Notes: a model not told the origin generated them from the sequence alone. A stretch of DNA of 62,416 nt from G963664585 sp963664585 (GCA_963664585.2 CAXXEO010000004.1:1-62416); one strand, 5' to 3'; shown: positions 26,603-36,777, counted from the first letter of the stretch. Program-made: numbers and translations.

Positions 26603-27676
26603 ATGCTGGATAGACTTTCTGCGGCCGAGGACCGCTACAACCAGTTAAACGACAGATTGATGGACCCCAATGTGGTGTCCGATCAAGAGCAGTTCAAGCT
26701 ACTGATGCGCGAGTACAAAAATCTGACCCCTATTGTAGAAAAATACCGCGAATACCGCAGCGCCAAAGAGGCCTATGAAGAGGCTAAGTCTCTTTTGGAT
26801 GAGGGCGGGCTTGAACGTGACTTTCGGACAATGGTGGAAGAGGAATATCAGGGGAACCGTCAGCTGATGGAGACCCTTGCAGAAGAGCTGAAGGTGCTTC
26901 TTCTTCCGAAGGACCCCAACGACGATAAAAGCGTTATTATTGAAATTCGCGGCGGAGCGGGCGGTGAAGAGGCGGCTCTCTTTGCAAACTCACTTTACCG
27001 CATGTACTCTATGTATGCTGAAACAATGGGCTGGAAAAGTGAGATTTTGAACCTGAACGCCACCGAGCTTGGCGGCATCAAGGAAATCAGCTTCTCTATT
27101 GAGGGCGATGGAGCCTATTCCAAGATGAAGTTCGAAAGCGGGGTTCACCGTGTGCAGCGTGTGCCTGAGACCGAGTCATCAGGGCGTATTCATACTTCTA
27201 CCGTGACGGTGGCTGTGCTGCCCGAAGCAGAGGAGGTTGAGGTGAATATCGATCCCACTGAGCTTCAAATTGACACCTACCGCGCCGGCGGGGCGGGTGG
27301 ACAACATGTCAACAAAACAGAATCCGCCATTCGAATCACCCATCTGCCGACCGGCACGGTGGTTGAATGCCAGGATGAGCGCAGCCAATACAAAAACAAG
27401 GATAAGGCCATGAAGATTCTGCGCTCACGCATCTATGAAAAGAAGCTTCAGGACCAGAATGACCAGATCGCCTCTGACCGTCGCAGCCAGGTGGGAAGCG
27501 GCGACCGCTCAGAGCGAATCCGCACCTATAACTTTCCCCAGGGAAGAGTTTCCGATCACCGCATCGGTCTCACCCTTTATAAGATTGAACAGATCATGAA
27601 CGGGGATCTCGGGGAGATTATAAGCGCCCTGAGCACCGCGGATCAGGCAGAAAAATTAAAGGCCAATGGAAACTAA
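26603..27676 (+). CDS. prfA: Peptide chain release factor 1
   Basis: Terminates translation at UAA and UAG. It is 357 residues. The catalytic GGQ lies in YRAGGAGGQHVNKTESAI near residue 232, and the RVQRVPETESSGRIHTST segment precedes it. The C-terminal part has RTYNFPQGRVSDHRIGLTLY. Start at the ATG at 26603 with GGTGGAGG upstream. Its last codons overlap the start of the Sua5 gene, indicating translational coupling in a prfA-sua5-coaE operon. Confidence 0.96.
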   Translation: MLDRLSAAEDRYNQLNDRLMDPNVVSDQEQFKLLMREYKNLTPIVEKYREYRSAKEAYEEAKSLLDEGGLERDFRTMVEEEYQGNRQLMETLAEELKVLLLPKDPNDDKSVIIEIRGGAGGEEAALFANSLYRMYSMYAETMGWKSEILNLNATELGGIKEISFSIEGDGAYSKMKFESGVHRVQRVPETESSGRIHTSTVTVAVLPEAEEVEVNIDPTELQIDTYRAGGAGGQHVNKTESAIRITHLPTGTVVECQDERSQYKNKDKAMKILRSRIYEKKLQDQNDQIASDRRSQVGSGDRSERIRTYNFPQGRVSDHRIGLTLYKIEQIMNGDLGEIISALSTADQAEKLKANGN

Positions 27677-28730
27677 CAGGGAGATGACCACAATAGAAAC
27701 GAGACTGTTTACGGTGTGTCCCCCGGAAGAGTACGCGGACAATATCGCCGAGGCCGGCCGTTTGCTTGTGGCAGGCGAGCTTGTAGCCATCCCAACCGAG
27801 ACGGTCTACGGGCTGGGAGCCAATGCCCTTGATCAGATTGCGGTGGAAAATATTTTCCGCGCCAAGGGGCGTCCCCAGGATAACCCTCTGATCGTGCATA
27901 TCTGTGATATGGATATGATTTACATGGCAGTGTCCTCTCTACCTGAAAGGGCCAAGATATTGGCGGCGGCTTTTTGGCCCGGCCCGCTCACCATGATCCT
28001 TCCGAAGAGTGAGGGACTTGCTCCAGCCACCACGGCTGGGCTTGACAGTGTGGGGGTTCGCATGCCTGCTCATCCCGCCGCTCTCGCCATGATCAAAGCG
28101 GCAGGATGTCCTATCGCCGCGCCATCCGCCAATATATCGGGAAGGCCCTCACCTACCACCGCACAACACTGTATAGAAGATCTTTGGGGTAAGGTGGCCG
28201 CCATCGCGGATGGAGGTGAGTGTTCGGTGGGCATAGAATCTACCGTCCTTTCCCTGCTTGAAGAAACCCCGATGGTTCTTCGTCCCGGCGCGATCACCCC
28301 AAGACAGATTTCAAAGGCTTTGGGCGGCGTCTCCGTCAGGGTGGCACAGGCTGTCTTGTCTGAAGTAGGCGAGGGAACAAAGATATTATCGCCCGGTATG
28401 AAATATCGGCATTACTCCCCCAAGGCAAAGGTGATCATTGTGCGGGGAGAGCTGCAGAGCTTTGTGCGTTTTGTGAACGACCTTACGGAAGAGGGAATTT
28501 ATACCCTGTTGTTTGAGGGCGAGGAAAAGGATCTCACGAAGCCATGGGTAAGCTATGGAATCAAGGGAGACAGTATCTCTCAAGCACAGCAGCTTTTCGG
28601 AGCTTTGCGCCGTTTTGACAGTCTTGGGGCAAAAACCGTCTATGCCCGCAGCCCTGAGCTGAATGAGGACGAGCTGGGTGTATATAACAGGCTGCTTCGC
28701 GCCGCTGCTTTCGAGGTAATCGACGTATGA
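27666..28730 (+). CDS. ywlC: L-threonylcarbamoyladenylate synthase (Sua5/YwlC type)
   Basis: First step of tRNA t6A37 synthesis: makes threonylcarbamoyl-AMP from Thr, bicarbonate and ATP. It is 354 residues, the long Sua5 form. The YrdC fold spans about 25-210 (IPTETVYGLGANALD, IFRAKGRPQDNPLIVHI, FWPGPLTMIL, APSANISGRPSPT, CSVGIESTVLSL, LRPGAITPRQI). The C-terminal Sua5 domain follows after SPGMKYRHYSPKAKV. It starts inside prfA (11-base overlap) and its stop overlaps coaE (ATGA), so translation is coupled. Confidence 0.95.
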   Translation: METNREMTTIETRLFTVCPPEEYADNIAEAGRLLVAGELVAIPTETVYGLGANALDQIAVENIFRAKGRPQDNPLIVHICDMDMIYMAVSSLPERAKILAAAFWPGPLTMILPKSEGLAPATTAGLDSVGVRMPAHPAALAMIKAAGCPIAAPSANISGRPSPTTAQHCIEDLWGKVAAIADGGECSVGIESTVLSLLEETPMVLRPGAITPRQISKALGGVSVRVAQAVLSEVGEGTKILSPGMKYRHYSPKAKVIIVRGELQSFVRFVNDLTEEGIYTLLFEGEEKDLTKPWVSYGIKGDSISQAQQLFGALRRFDSLGAKTVYARSPELNEDELGVYNRLLRAAAFEVIDV

Positions 28731-29462
28731 GAGAAATCCGGGTAATCGGCCTGACAGGCCAGACCGGTGCAGGGAAAAGCACCGTAAGCACTGTCATGAG
28801 AGAAAAAGGGATACCCGTTATCGATGCGGATCTTGTCGCCAGAGAGGTAGTGGAAACGGGAAAAAGCTGCCTTGTGGAACTGGCTCTGGAATTCTCGGCC
28901 ATCATCCTCAATGCCGATGGCAGTTTAAACCGCCGAAAGCTTGCTGATATTGTTTTTGGGAATAGAGAAAAGCTGGACCGGTTAAATCAGATCATCTTTG
29001 CATATATTATCGAAGAGATCAAAGAACGAATTGGCGCGTTAGATGAAGCGGGTCATTACAGAATGGTGATCATTGATGCCCCAACGCTGTTCGAAAGCGG
29101 AGGGGACGCGATCTGTGATGAGATTATCTCGGTGATCGCACCGGAAAGTCATCGTCTGAACCGCATCGTCATCCGCGACCGGCTGACAGGAGAACAGGCT
29201 GCAAAACGCATGGCTTCACAGTATCCGGACAGCTATTATATCGAACGCTCGAACCCACGTCATTGTCAATGATGACGGGCTTGTGGAACTGCGCGCAAAG
29301 ACACTTGCGCTTTTGGAAAAGCTAGGGATCGATACGAATCACAAATCAAATGAGTTTCCTGTCTCTTCCCCCTGTGAAATTGGGGGGAACGGAGACGAAG
29401 AACACCATGCTGTTTTAAACAGGACTTCGTATGAAACAGGGGAGAAGCTGGCGGATGAATGA
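28727..29462 (+). CDS. coaE: Dephospho-CoA kinase, frameshifted, with repeat-derived tail
   Basis: Last step of CoA synthesis. The P-loop is GLTGQTGAGKSTVSTVM, followed by VIDADLVAREVV and IVIRDRLTGEQAAKRMASQ. The frame breaks at 29254-29256, where CCC replaces an expected CC; the raw frame stops at 29272. Dropping one C restores HVIVNDDGLVELRAKTLALLEKLGI and runs to a stop at 29460-29462. The last ~45 codons (NHKSNEFPV... to LADE) are not CoaE-like and include a family C repeat with a hairpin. Because coaE is essential, a consensus error is the likely cause. Confidence 0.85.
29361..29432 (+). repeat. Family C repeat, copy C1
   Basis: Hairpin TCTTCCCCC...GGGGGGAA followed by CTGTTTTAAACAGGACTTCGTAT. 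It shares GTCTCT, the C/G hairpin and AACAGGACTT-GTAT with copy C2 at 31590-31658. It lies in frame inside the 3' end of coaE. Confidence 0.55.
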
Positions 29463-29477
29463 TATGGATATGAAATC

Positions 29478-30051
29478 ATGAGGAGTCGCAGGCTCCCGAA
29501 ATATTTAACTATAGCCAAATTTGGTACTGGCGATTATTCTCCTGTGTGCAGGTGCGACGGCGGGCTATAAACTCCTTAGCAGGGTGGCATATCCGACTAA
29601 ATATAATGAATATGTTAAGATTTATGCGTCGAGAAACAACCTGTCTGACGAGCTTGTATATGCGGTTATTCGCACGGAAAGCAGTTTTAAGCCACAAGCG
29701 GTATCTCACGATGAAGCTCGGGGATTGATGCAGATCACTGAGGTGGCCTTTGACTGGGCAAAGCAGCGCATGAGGGATGAGACCACGGTCTATGACGATC
29801 TTTTTGATCCTGAGACAAATATCAAATATGGCACCTATATCCTCGCTCTTCTTACCGAAGAGTTTAAGGACACCTCAACCGTTCTTTGCGCATACCACGC
29901 CGGATGGGGAAGTGTAAAAAAATGGCTTGCCGATTCAAATTGTTCTTCAGACGGAATCACGGTGAAGGTCATTCCCTATCAAGATACCGAATGGTACGTT
30001 TCTCGGGTGAATCAGACCATAAAGATCTACAAGCAGTTATATAAAATGTAA
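29478..30051 (+). CDS. Soluble-lytic-transglycosylase-like (SLT) protein, frameshifted near start
   Basis: Cleaves peptidoglycan outside the membrane. The SLT domain has the catalytic Glu in VIRTESSFKPQAVSHDEARGLMQI, then FDPETNIKYGTYIL and CAYHAGWGSV. The ATG at 29478 gives a basic start MRSRRLPKYLTIAK and then needs one T removed from TTT (29520-29522) to continue as LVLAIILLCAGATAGY, a proper membrane anchor. Without that correction only a TTG start at 29521 is available, preceded by an in-frame stop. It follows coaE closely and could be in the same operon. Confidence 0.82.
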
Positions 30052-30152
30052 ATTAAGTTGTTTATTCGCATTTTCTCATGCTAAAGACGTTAAAAATTAT
30101 ACAAAAGATATGCTTTATATATAACATAATATAAAACTTAGGAGGAAAGATC

Positions 30153-31555
30153 ATGGCAGAGAAAAAAAGCCTGGCCGAGCAGATGAAGGAAAAACTTTTG
30201 CTGAATCCCAAAAGCGCCGGTGAGCTCCTCTCGGCGGAGAATCTTTTGACGGCAGATGAATTTTGTAAGGAATACATGTCCTATTTAGACAGGGCCAAGA
30301 CCGAAAGGGAGGCTGTGGATGCCACTATTGAGGTCCTAAAAAAACACGGCTACACAGAATTTGACGCATCTGTTAAATATCTTGCCGGCGATAAGATCTA
30401 CGCGAATAACCGAGGAATGGCCCTGATCTTCGCCACCTTGGGAAGTGAAAGTCTAGCTGCTGGTGTAAACATCGCCGCCAGCCATGTGGACTCACCTCGT
30501 ATAGACCTCAAGCCCCGCCCCCTTTACGAAGAGGCGCAGCTTGCTCTCTTTAAGACTCATTATTATGGCGGTATTAAAAAATACCAATGGGCAGCCGTAC
30601 CCCTTGCGCTCCATGGGGTGATCCTGAAAAATAATGGTGAGAAAGTGAAGGTGCGCATTGGCGACGATGAGGGTGAACCCGTGTTTTGCGTCACCGACCT
30701 GCTACCTCATTTGGGCAAGGAGCAGATGGGCCCGCACTCTCGCTGAAGGAATCAAGGGTGAGGAACTCAATATTCTGATTGGAAGCCGTCCCTTCAAGGA
30801 TGAAAAGGCAAGTGAGAAGGTTAAGCTTGCTATTATGGCTCTTTTAAATGATAAATACGGCATGATTGAGGCTGATTTTCTCTCTGCTGAGCTTGCGATG
30901 GTTCCGGCGCAGAATGCCCGGGACGTAGGCTTTGACCGCAGCATGGTCGGTGCCTATGGACAGGACGACAGGGTGTGTGCCTATGCCTCGCTGATGGCAG
31001 CCCTTGAGGCTCCAACCCCCAAGCGTACCACCGTCACAATCCTTGCCGACAAGGAAGAGGACCGGCTCTGCCGGCAGCACCGGACTCCAGTCTGACTTCC
31101 TGCGTTTCTTCATTGCCGACCTGGCTGCTCCCTATGGTATTCCGGAGCGCACTGTTCTCCAACACTCCCGCTGCCTCTCTGCCGATGTCAACGCAGCCTT
31201 TGACCCGAGCTTCCCCGACGTCATGGAGAAGCGCAACGCCAGTTATCTGGGCTACGGTGTTGTGGTGACCAAGTACACAGGTTCCAGAGGCAAATCTGAT
31301 ACCAACGATGCTACCGCCGAGTTCATGTACTATGTCCGTCATATGCTTGATGAATATGGTGTTATCTGGCAGACCGGTGAGCTGGGCAAGGTGGATCAGG
31401 GCGGCGGCGGAACGGTCGCTAAGCTTATTGCCCAACTGGGTGTGGATACCGTCGATGTCGGCGTGCCTGTACTTTCCATGCACGCTCCTTTCGAAGTGGT
31501 GGCCAAGACCGATATATATATGCTTTATAAAGCATTTAAAGCCTTTTATCAGTAA
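30153..31555 (+). CDS. M18-family aminopeptidase, two +1 frameshifts
   Basis: Zinc aminopeptidase of the aminopeptidase I family. Three consecutive frames join into one protein of about 466 residues. Frame one has NIAASHVDSPRIDLKPRPLYE and KTHYYGGIKKYQW and breaks at CCC 30731-30733. Frame two has NILIGSRPF, SAELAMVPAQNARDVGFDRS and AYGQDDRVCAYASL and breaks at GG 31059-31060 just after DKEE. Frame three has GSAGSTGLQSDF and VPVLSMHAPFEVVAKTD. Each break is cured by deleting one base. Either consensus errors or a fresh pseudogene; errors are favoured because nearby essential genes show the same lesion type. The AGGAGG ribosome site is strong. Confidence 0.85.
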
Positions 31556-31589
31556 AAAAGGCCACTGAACACGAACTTGAAATTATTCA

Positions 31590-31658
31590 GTCTCTGTTCC
31601 TCCCGCTTTCAGCGGGGAAATACAAAAAATTCTAGGCCGTTAAAACAGGACTTAGTAT
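31590..31658 (+). repeat. Family C repeat, copy C2
   Basis: GTCTCTGTTCC, a CCCGC-TTTCA-GCGGGG hairpin, then CCGTTAAAACAGGACTTAGTAT. It is related to copy C1 in coaE. Confidence 0.5.
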
Positions 31659-31686
31659 CGACAATTAGTTTTAAAAAATTAGTAAA

Positions 31687-31728
31687 AAAATATAAGGTTC
31701 GCCCCTTTGGGGGTGGACCTTATATTTT
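31687..31728. terminator. Strong bidirectional terminator
   Basis: Near-perfect long stem AAAATATAAGGT-CGCCCC / GGGG-GGACCTTATATTTT with loop TTT, between the M18 gene and the exporter genes. Confidence 0.8.
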
Positions 31729-31804
31729 CGCCCCCGATTGACTTGCTTTTTCACCAAACCGCTGAATGCCGAATACTATGAACTATTGGCAAGGTGGTGA
31801 TATT

Positions 31805-32089
31805 TTGCAGTTTTTTTCCTCTTTTAAGGTGCTTCTTATTCTGTTTCTGGGGATTTTGGCAGTAAACCTTTTCCCTTGGATGGGAAGGCATAGCGGATTT
31901 ATCACTCGCGGTGGGGTAGGGGGAGTGCTTTTCTGCATGGGGGCGAAGATATCCTCTGATCCGGAAATCTACAGCCAGATCGGACGTATAGGTGGTACGG
32001 CTCTGGTACTCGGTGCCGCGACAGTGGCAGGTTCTGTGGTGGCTGTCCGGATGGTGAGAAAGCTGATCCTGAAGGAGGGGCAGAAATGA
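31805..32089 (+). CDS. LysO-family exporter, N-terminal subunit
   Basis: 94 residues with about three membrane segments (FFSSFKVLLILFLGILAVNL, GVGGVLFCMGAKIS, GTALVLGAATVAGSVVAV). It corresponds to the N-terminal third of LysO (DUF340), a lysine exporter. Start at TTG 31805 after AAGGTGG; upstream in-frame ATGs at 31766 and 31778 lie before that site. Its stop overlaps the next gene (ATGA), so the two halves are translationally coupled and probably form one transporter. Split LysO genes occur in Clostridia. Lysine as substrate is family inference only. Confidence 0.82.
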   Translation: MQFFSSFKVLLILFLGILAVNLFPWMGRHSGFITRGGVGGVLFCMGAKISSDPEIYSQIGRIGGTALVLGAATVAGSVVAVRMVRKLILKEGQK

Positions 32090-32682
32090 CACTCATATGC
32101 CTTTTATGCCTTGCGGCTGGAATGGCTGCCGGTTTGAGTGGCTGGCTGGCCGTTTTTAGCGGACTGGACTTTATGGCCTCTCTGTCGCTGTTGGCGTTGA
32201 CCTTCGGAGTAGGGCTTCAGCTGGGCGGCGAGGGAAAACTTCTAGGGAGAATGAAAGGATTTGGTGCGCGTGCTATGCTTTTGCCGCTGGCGGTCGCTGT
32301 GGGGTCGGTGCTCGCGGGCACTCTGGCGGGTGCAGTAATGGGGCTGCCCGCCAATCAAAGCGCATCGGCTTCAGCAGGGCTTGCCTGGTACAGCCTTTCA
32401 GCTGCTATATTGGACGATATAGCGGGGCCTGGAGTAGCAGCACTTGCGCTTCTCACCAACTTATTTCGTGAGCTCATTGCTTTTTTAATTACCCCTCTTA
32501 TTGCCAAAAAAATCGGTCATCTTGAAGCTATAGCACCTGCGGGAAGTACGGCGATGGATACGGCCCTTCCTATCATTGCGGCGGCTACGGACGATCAAAC
32601 GGCGGTATACTCTGTAATCTGCGGTTTTACTCTTTCACTTTTTATGCCACTTCTGGTGACAATATTGTATCGAATTTTTTAG
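32086..32682 (+). CDS. LysO-family exporter, C-terminal subunit
   Basis: 198 residues, mostly membrane helices. Landmarks are LTFGVGLQLGG, SAGLAWYSLSAAILDDIAGPGVAALALLTNLFRELIAF and PAGSTAMDTALPIIAAATDDQTAVYSVICGF, which match the conserved C-terminal DUF340 region. It overlaps the upstream half by four bases. Amino-acid (lysine) export is the expected function. Confidence 0.86.
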   Translation: MTLICLLCLAAGMAAGLSGWLAVFSGLDFMASLSLLALTFGVGLQLGGEGKLLGRMKGFGARAMLLPLAVAVGSVLAGTLAGAVMGLPANQSASASAGLAWYSLSAAILDDIAGPGVAALALLTNLFRELIAFLITPLIAKKIGHLEAIAPAGSTAMDTALPIIAAATDDQTAVYSVICGFTLSLFMPLLVTILYRIF

Positions 32683-32703
32683 TCATAGCTTTTTTATCTT
32701 TGC

Positions 32704-32725
32704 CTTTCCCCCTGAGGCGGGGAAA
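32704..32725. terminator. C/G-core hairpin after the exporter genes
   Basis: TTTCCCC / GGGGAAA around CTGAGGC, shortly after the stop at 32682. Part of the 368-bp gap before rpoB. Confidence 0.45.
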
Positions 32726-32800
32726 ATAGAGATAAGAATCTGCTTTTATCTGAGATTAGGCTCAAAAAGAGATAAAAAAGGAAGATTAATCCATACAAAA

Positions 32801-32833
32801 AAATCCAATACTCATTTGAGTATTGGATTTTTT
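32801..32833. terminator. Terminator upstream of rpoB
   Basis: Perfect 14-bp stem AAATCCAATACTCA / TGAGTATTGGATTT with loop TT, followed by TTT. It isolates the rpoB promoter. Confidence 0.85.
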
Positions 32834-32863
32834 ATAAAATACATAAAATTAACAAACTTATAG

Positions 32864-32892
32864 TTGACAGGAAATGCCTGCTGTTATATAAT
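32864..32892 (+). promoter_or_regulatory. Sigma-A promoter of rpoBC
   Basis: Perfect TTGACA (32864-32869), 17-base spacer, perfect TATAAT (32887-32892). A leader of about 150 bases follows, AT-rich with a small ATCATATCATAATATGAT palindrome; no L10/L7-L12 genes precede rpoB here. Confidence 0.9.
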
Positions 32893-33050
32893 AATATACT
32901 GTATCATAATGGCTAGCTATACCTTTTGCTTAAAATATCATATCATAATATGATAAAAAAATCAATATTTTTATAAAACATGCGCCCTAAATCGCCACCG
33001 ACATATGCAGATAGTACAATCATCCTAAAATGAATGGAGTGGGTTAGACA

Positions 33051-36000
33051 ATGGCGAAAATTACGCCCGTCAATCTGGGCAAAAATGTCCGCATGAGCTT
33101 CTCGCAGATCAATGAAGTATTGGACATGCCAAACCTGATCGAGGTACAAAAAAACTCCTACAAATGGTTTTTGAAAGAAGGTCTCAAACAAGTATTCAAA
33201 GATGTATCCACAATTACCGATTATCAGGGCAATTTGGCACTGGATTTTGTAGATTACCGGTTGGATGACAAGCCGAAGTATACAATTGAGGAATGCAAGG
33301 AAAGGGATGCAACCTATGCAGCGCCTTTGATTGTCCGAACCAGCCTTCTCAACCGTGAAACAGGTGAGGTCAAGGAACAAGATGTCTTTATGGGCGATTT
33401 CCCCCTGATGACTGATAATGGTACCTTTATCATAAATGGTGCTGAGCGAGTGATTGTATCCCAGTTGGTCCGTTCTCCCGGCGTATATTTTACATCAGCC
33501 AGAGACAAGGGTGGCAAGGAACTTTTTTCTGCCACTGTTATCCCTAACAGGGGCGCGTGGCTTGAATACGAAAGCGACTCTAATAATATTTTCTTTGTCC
33601 GTATTGATAAAAACCGCAAACTGCCCGTAACCACACTAATCAAAGCGCTGGGAATGGGCTCTAATGAAGAAATTCTTGAATTTTTCGGTGAAAGCGATAT
33701 GATTCGCTCGACCATTGATAAGGACAATACAAAAAGCGGTGAAGAAGCCCTTTTAGAGGTGTACCGCAAGCTTCGTCCAGGCGAGCCTCCGACTGTTGAA
33801 AGTGCACAGTCTCATATTAACGCGCTGTTTTTTGATGCCCGCCGCTATGACCTGTCTAGAGTGGGGCGCTATAAATACAATAAAAAGCTTGCCATATCCT
33901 CTCGTATCACCGGGCAAACTGTGGCTCTTCCCGTAATTGACCCAATGACGGGCGAAATGCTCGCAGCGGTCGGCGATGTTCTCACACGTGAACGCGCCCG
34001 TGCCATCGAAAATGCAGGTGTAAGCTGCGTAAGTGTGCTTGTTGATGAGACACCAGTTAAGGTGATTTCAAACGGAATGGTGAATATTGCAGGCTTTGTG
34101 ACGTTTGACTGCGCCGAACTGGGCGTCGACGAAAAGGTGCGCATGTCGATACTTAAAGAAATCTTAGAAAGCGCCAATGATGATGCCGCCATCAAAGAGG
34201 CGATTGTTACGCGCATTGATGACCTGATCCCCAAGCATATTATTGTGGATGACATTCTCGCCTCAATCAACTATATGTGTAATTTGGCCAGCGGGCTGGG
34301 AAATTTGGATGATATAGACCACCTTGGCAACCGCCGTATACGCTCGGTGGGTGAGCTCCTGCAAAACCAGTTCAGGATTGGCTTCTCAAGGATGGAAAGA
34401 GTAATTCGTGAGCGCATGGCAACTCAATCCCAGGACACCGACTCTGCCACCCCCCAGGCTTTGATCAACATCAGACCGGTGGTGGCTTCCATCAAGGAGT
34501 TCTTCGGATCCTCACCTCTTTCTCAATTTATGGATCAGACAAACCCCTTGGCCGAACTGACGCACAAGAGGCGACTTTCAGCCCTGGGTCCCGGCGGTCT
34601 TTCCAGAGATCGTGCAGGCTTCGAAGTTCGCGACGTTCATTATAGTCACTATGGCCGTATGTGCCCGATAGAAACCCCTGAAGGCCCGAACATAGGACTG
34701 ATTTCTTATCTGGCCACCTTTGCCAGAATCAACGATTACGGTTTTATTGAGGCTCCCTACCGTATTGTAGAAAAGGATACCGGCCGCATACAGGAAAAGG
34801 TTATATACATGACCGCCGATGTGGAAGATGAATATATTGTCGCCCAGGCCAATGAGCCGGTCACATCAGAAGGCCAGTTTGCGCGCCCCAGGGTTAACGT
34901 CCGCTATCGTGATTCAGTACTCGAGATTGAGCGCGAAAAGGTAGACTTCATGGATGTCTCGCCAAAGATGGTTGTATCCGTAGCTACTGCGATGATCCCC
35001 TTTCTGGAGAATGACGACGCCAACCGCGCACTGATGGGCTCTAACATGCAGCGTCAGGCCGTCCCTCTTCTCAGGACAGAAGCCCCCATTGTAGGCACAG
35101 GTATGGAACACAAGGCGGCTGTTGACTCAGGTGTTGCGATTGTCAGCACGCAAGACGGATTTGTTAAAAGCGTTTCCGCCAACGAAATCGTTGTCTCTTC
35201 AAGCGATGGTGACAAGAGTTATCGGTTGATCAAATTTCTCCGTTCAAATCAAGGAACCTGTATCAACCAGCGCCCCTTGGTCGATAAGGGTGAGCATGTT
35301 GAAAAGGGTCAGGTTATTGCTGACGGCCCCGCTACCGCTAATGGAGAAATTTCACTGGGCAAAAATGTGCTCATTGGTTTTATGACCTGGGAGGGTTATA
35401 ACTATGAGGATGCCATCCTAATCAATGAAAAACTATTAAAAGAGGATACCTTTACTTCCATTCATATAGAGGAATATGAAATTGAGGCCCGCGGCACAAA
35501 GCTGGGCCCAGAAGAGATCACACGCGACATCCCCAACGTTGGCGAGGATGCCCTCAAGGAACTGGATGACCGCGGCATTATCCGAATTGGCGCTGAAGTG
35601 CGCGCCGGAGACATTTTGGTAGGTAAGGTTACCCCCAAGGGAGAGACCGAGCTCAACGCCGAAGAACGACTTCTTCGTGCGATATTCGGAGAAAAGGCCA
35701 GAGAGGTCAGGGACACATCCTTACGTGTTCCCCATGGTGAATATGGAATCATTGTGGACGTTAAGGTCTTTACCAGAGAGAACAGCGATGAGCTTTCACC
35801 TGGTGTTAATATGGTTGTCCGCTGCTATATCGCTCAGAAAAGAAAGATCTCAGTTGGTGACAAGATGGCCGGACGCCACGGCAACAAGGGCGTTGTATCT
35901 CGGGTTCTTCCTCAGGAGGATATGCCATATCTGCCCGATGGTACCCCACTTGACATCGTGCTCAATCCGCTGGGCGTTCCCTCCCGTATGAATATCGGTC

Positions 36001-36761
36001 AGGTTTTGGAGGTCCATCTAGGACGCGCTGCGGTTGCCCTTGGCTGGAAAGTGATGACGCCGGTATTCGATGGGGCAAAAGAGGCAGATATCCAGAGCCT
36101 ATTGACCCGTGCAGGCCTATCCCCCGATGGCAAGACTGAGTTGTATGACGGCCGAACGGGAGAACTTTTTGACAATCCTGTCACTGTTGGATATATGTAT
36201 TACCTTAAACTGCATCATCTGGTTGATGATAAAATTCATGCGCGTTCCACCGGTCCCTATTCTTTGGTCACCCAGCAGCCACTCGGAGGCAAGGCCCAGT
36301 TCGGCGGTCAGCGCTTCGGAGAGATGGAAGTTTGGGCGTTGGAAGCCTATGGAGCGGCCTATACCCTTCAGGAGATACTCACAGTCAAATCGGACGACGT
36401 GGTGGGAAGAGTCAAGACCTTCGAATCCATTGTCAAGGGCAGAAATGTGCCTAAACCCGGTATCCCCGAATCCTTTAAGGTACTGATTAAGGAGCTCCAG
36501 TCATTGGGTCTGGACGTCAAAGTCCTTGACAAGGACAATGAGGAAATTGACCTGAAGCAGAATTTTGACGAGGACGACAATATGGGACTGACCCCGGCAG
36601 ATTCTGAGCTGTTTGAGCACGCACCTATTGAGGGAGCGGACGACTTTGCAGCCAGCGGGTTTGAAATCGAAGGCCCCGGTGCAGAATCGGGAGAGGCAGA
36701 ATTCGATGACGAACTGTCTGAATTTGATGACCTTGAGCTGGAAGAGGACGAGAATTTCTGA
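33051..36761 (+). CDS. rpoB: DNA-directed RNA polymerase subunit beta
   Basis: Core catalytic subunit of RNA polymerase. It is 1236 residues. The rifampicin pocket region SSPLSQFMDQTNPLAELTHKRRLSALGPGGLSRDRA is wild-type in form. Other landmarks are GRMCPIETPEGPNIGLI, NVLIGFMTWEGYNYEDAILIN, KISVGDKMAGRHGNKGV and QPLGGKAQFGGQRFGEMEVWALEAYGAA. An acidic tail (EFDDELSEFDDLELEEDE) ends the protein. GGAGTGGG precedes the ATG. rpoC follows after 16 bases. Confidence 0.98.
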   Translation: MAKITPVNLGKNVRMSFSQINEVLDMPNLIEVQKNSYKWFLKEGLKQVFKDVSTITDYQGNLALDFVDYRLDDKPKYTIEECKERDATYAAPLIVRTSLLNRETGEVKEQDVFMGDFPLMTDNGTFIINGAERVIVSQLVRSPGVYFTSARDKGGKELFSATVIPNRGAWLEYESDSNNIFFVRIDKNRKLPVTTLIKALGMGSNEEILEFFGESDMIRSTIDKDNTKSGEEALLEVYRKLRPGEPPTVESAQSHINALFFDARRYDLSRVGRYKYNKKLAISSRITGQTVALPVIDPMTGEMLAAVGDVLTRERARAIENAGVSCVSVLVDETPVKVISNGMVNIAGFVTFDCAELGVDEKVRMSILKEILESANDDAAIKEAIVTRIDDLIPKHIIVDDILASINYMCNLASGLGNLDDIDHLGNRRIRSVGELLQNQFRIGFSRMERVIRERMATQSQDTDSATPQALINIRPVVASIKEFFGSSPLSQFMDQTNPLAELTHKRRLSALGPGGLSRDRAGFEVRDVHYSHYGRMCPIETPEGPNIGLISYLATFARINDYGFIEAPYRIVEKDTGRIQEKVIYMTADVEDEYIVAQANEPVTSEGQFARPRVNVRYRDSVLEIEREKVDFMDVSPKMVVSVATAMIPFLENDDANRALMGSNMQRQAVPLLRTEAPIVGTGMEHKAAVDSGVAIVSTQDGFVKSVSANEIVVSSSDGDKSYRLIKFLRSNQGTCINQRPLVDKGEHVEKGQVIADGPATANGEISLGKNVLIGFMTWEGYNYEDAILINEKLLKEDTFTSIHIEEYEIEARGTKLGPEEITRDIPNVGEDALKELDDRGIIRIGAEVRAGDILVGKVTPKGETELNAEERLLRAIFGEKAREVRDTSLRVPHGEYGIIVDVKVFTRENSDELSPGVNMVVRCYIAQKRKISVGDKMAGRHGNKGVVSRVLPQEDMPYLPDGTPLDIVLNPLGVPSRMNIGQVLEVHLGRAAVALGWKVMTPVFDGAKEADIQSLLTRAGLSPDGKTELYDGRTGELFDNPVTVGYMYYLKLHHLVDDKIHARSTGPYSLVTQQPLGGKAQFGGQRFGEMEVWALEAYGAAYTLQEILTVKSDDVVGRVKTFESIVKGRNVPKPGIPESFKVLIKELQSLGLDVKVLDKDNEEIDLKQNFDEDDNMGLTPADSELFEHAPIEGADDFAASGFEIEGPGAESGEAEFDDELSEFDDLELEEDENF

Positions 36762-36777
36762 GAAAGAGGGTTCACAA

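Noticed and set aside
36613..36777. Upstream extension of rpoC into rpoB
   Set aside because: The extension is the rpoB tail read in another frame; beta' homology begins at MEFNVFESIKIG at the GTG at 36778.
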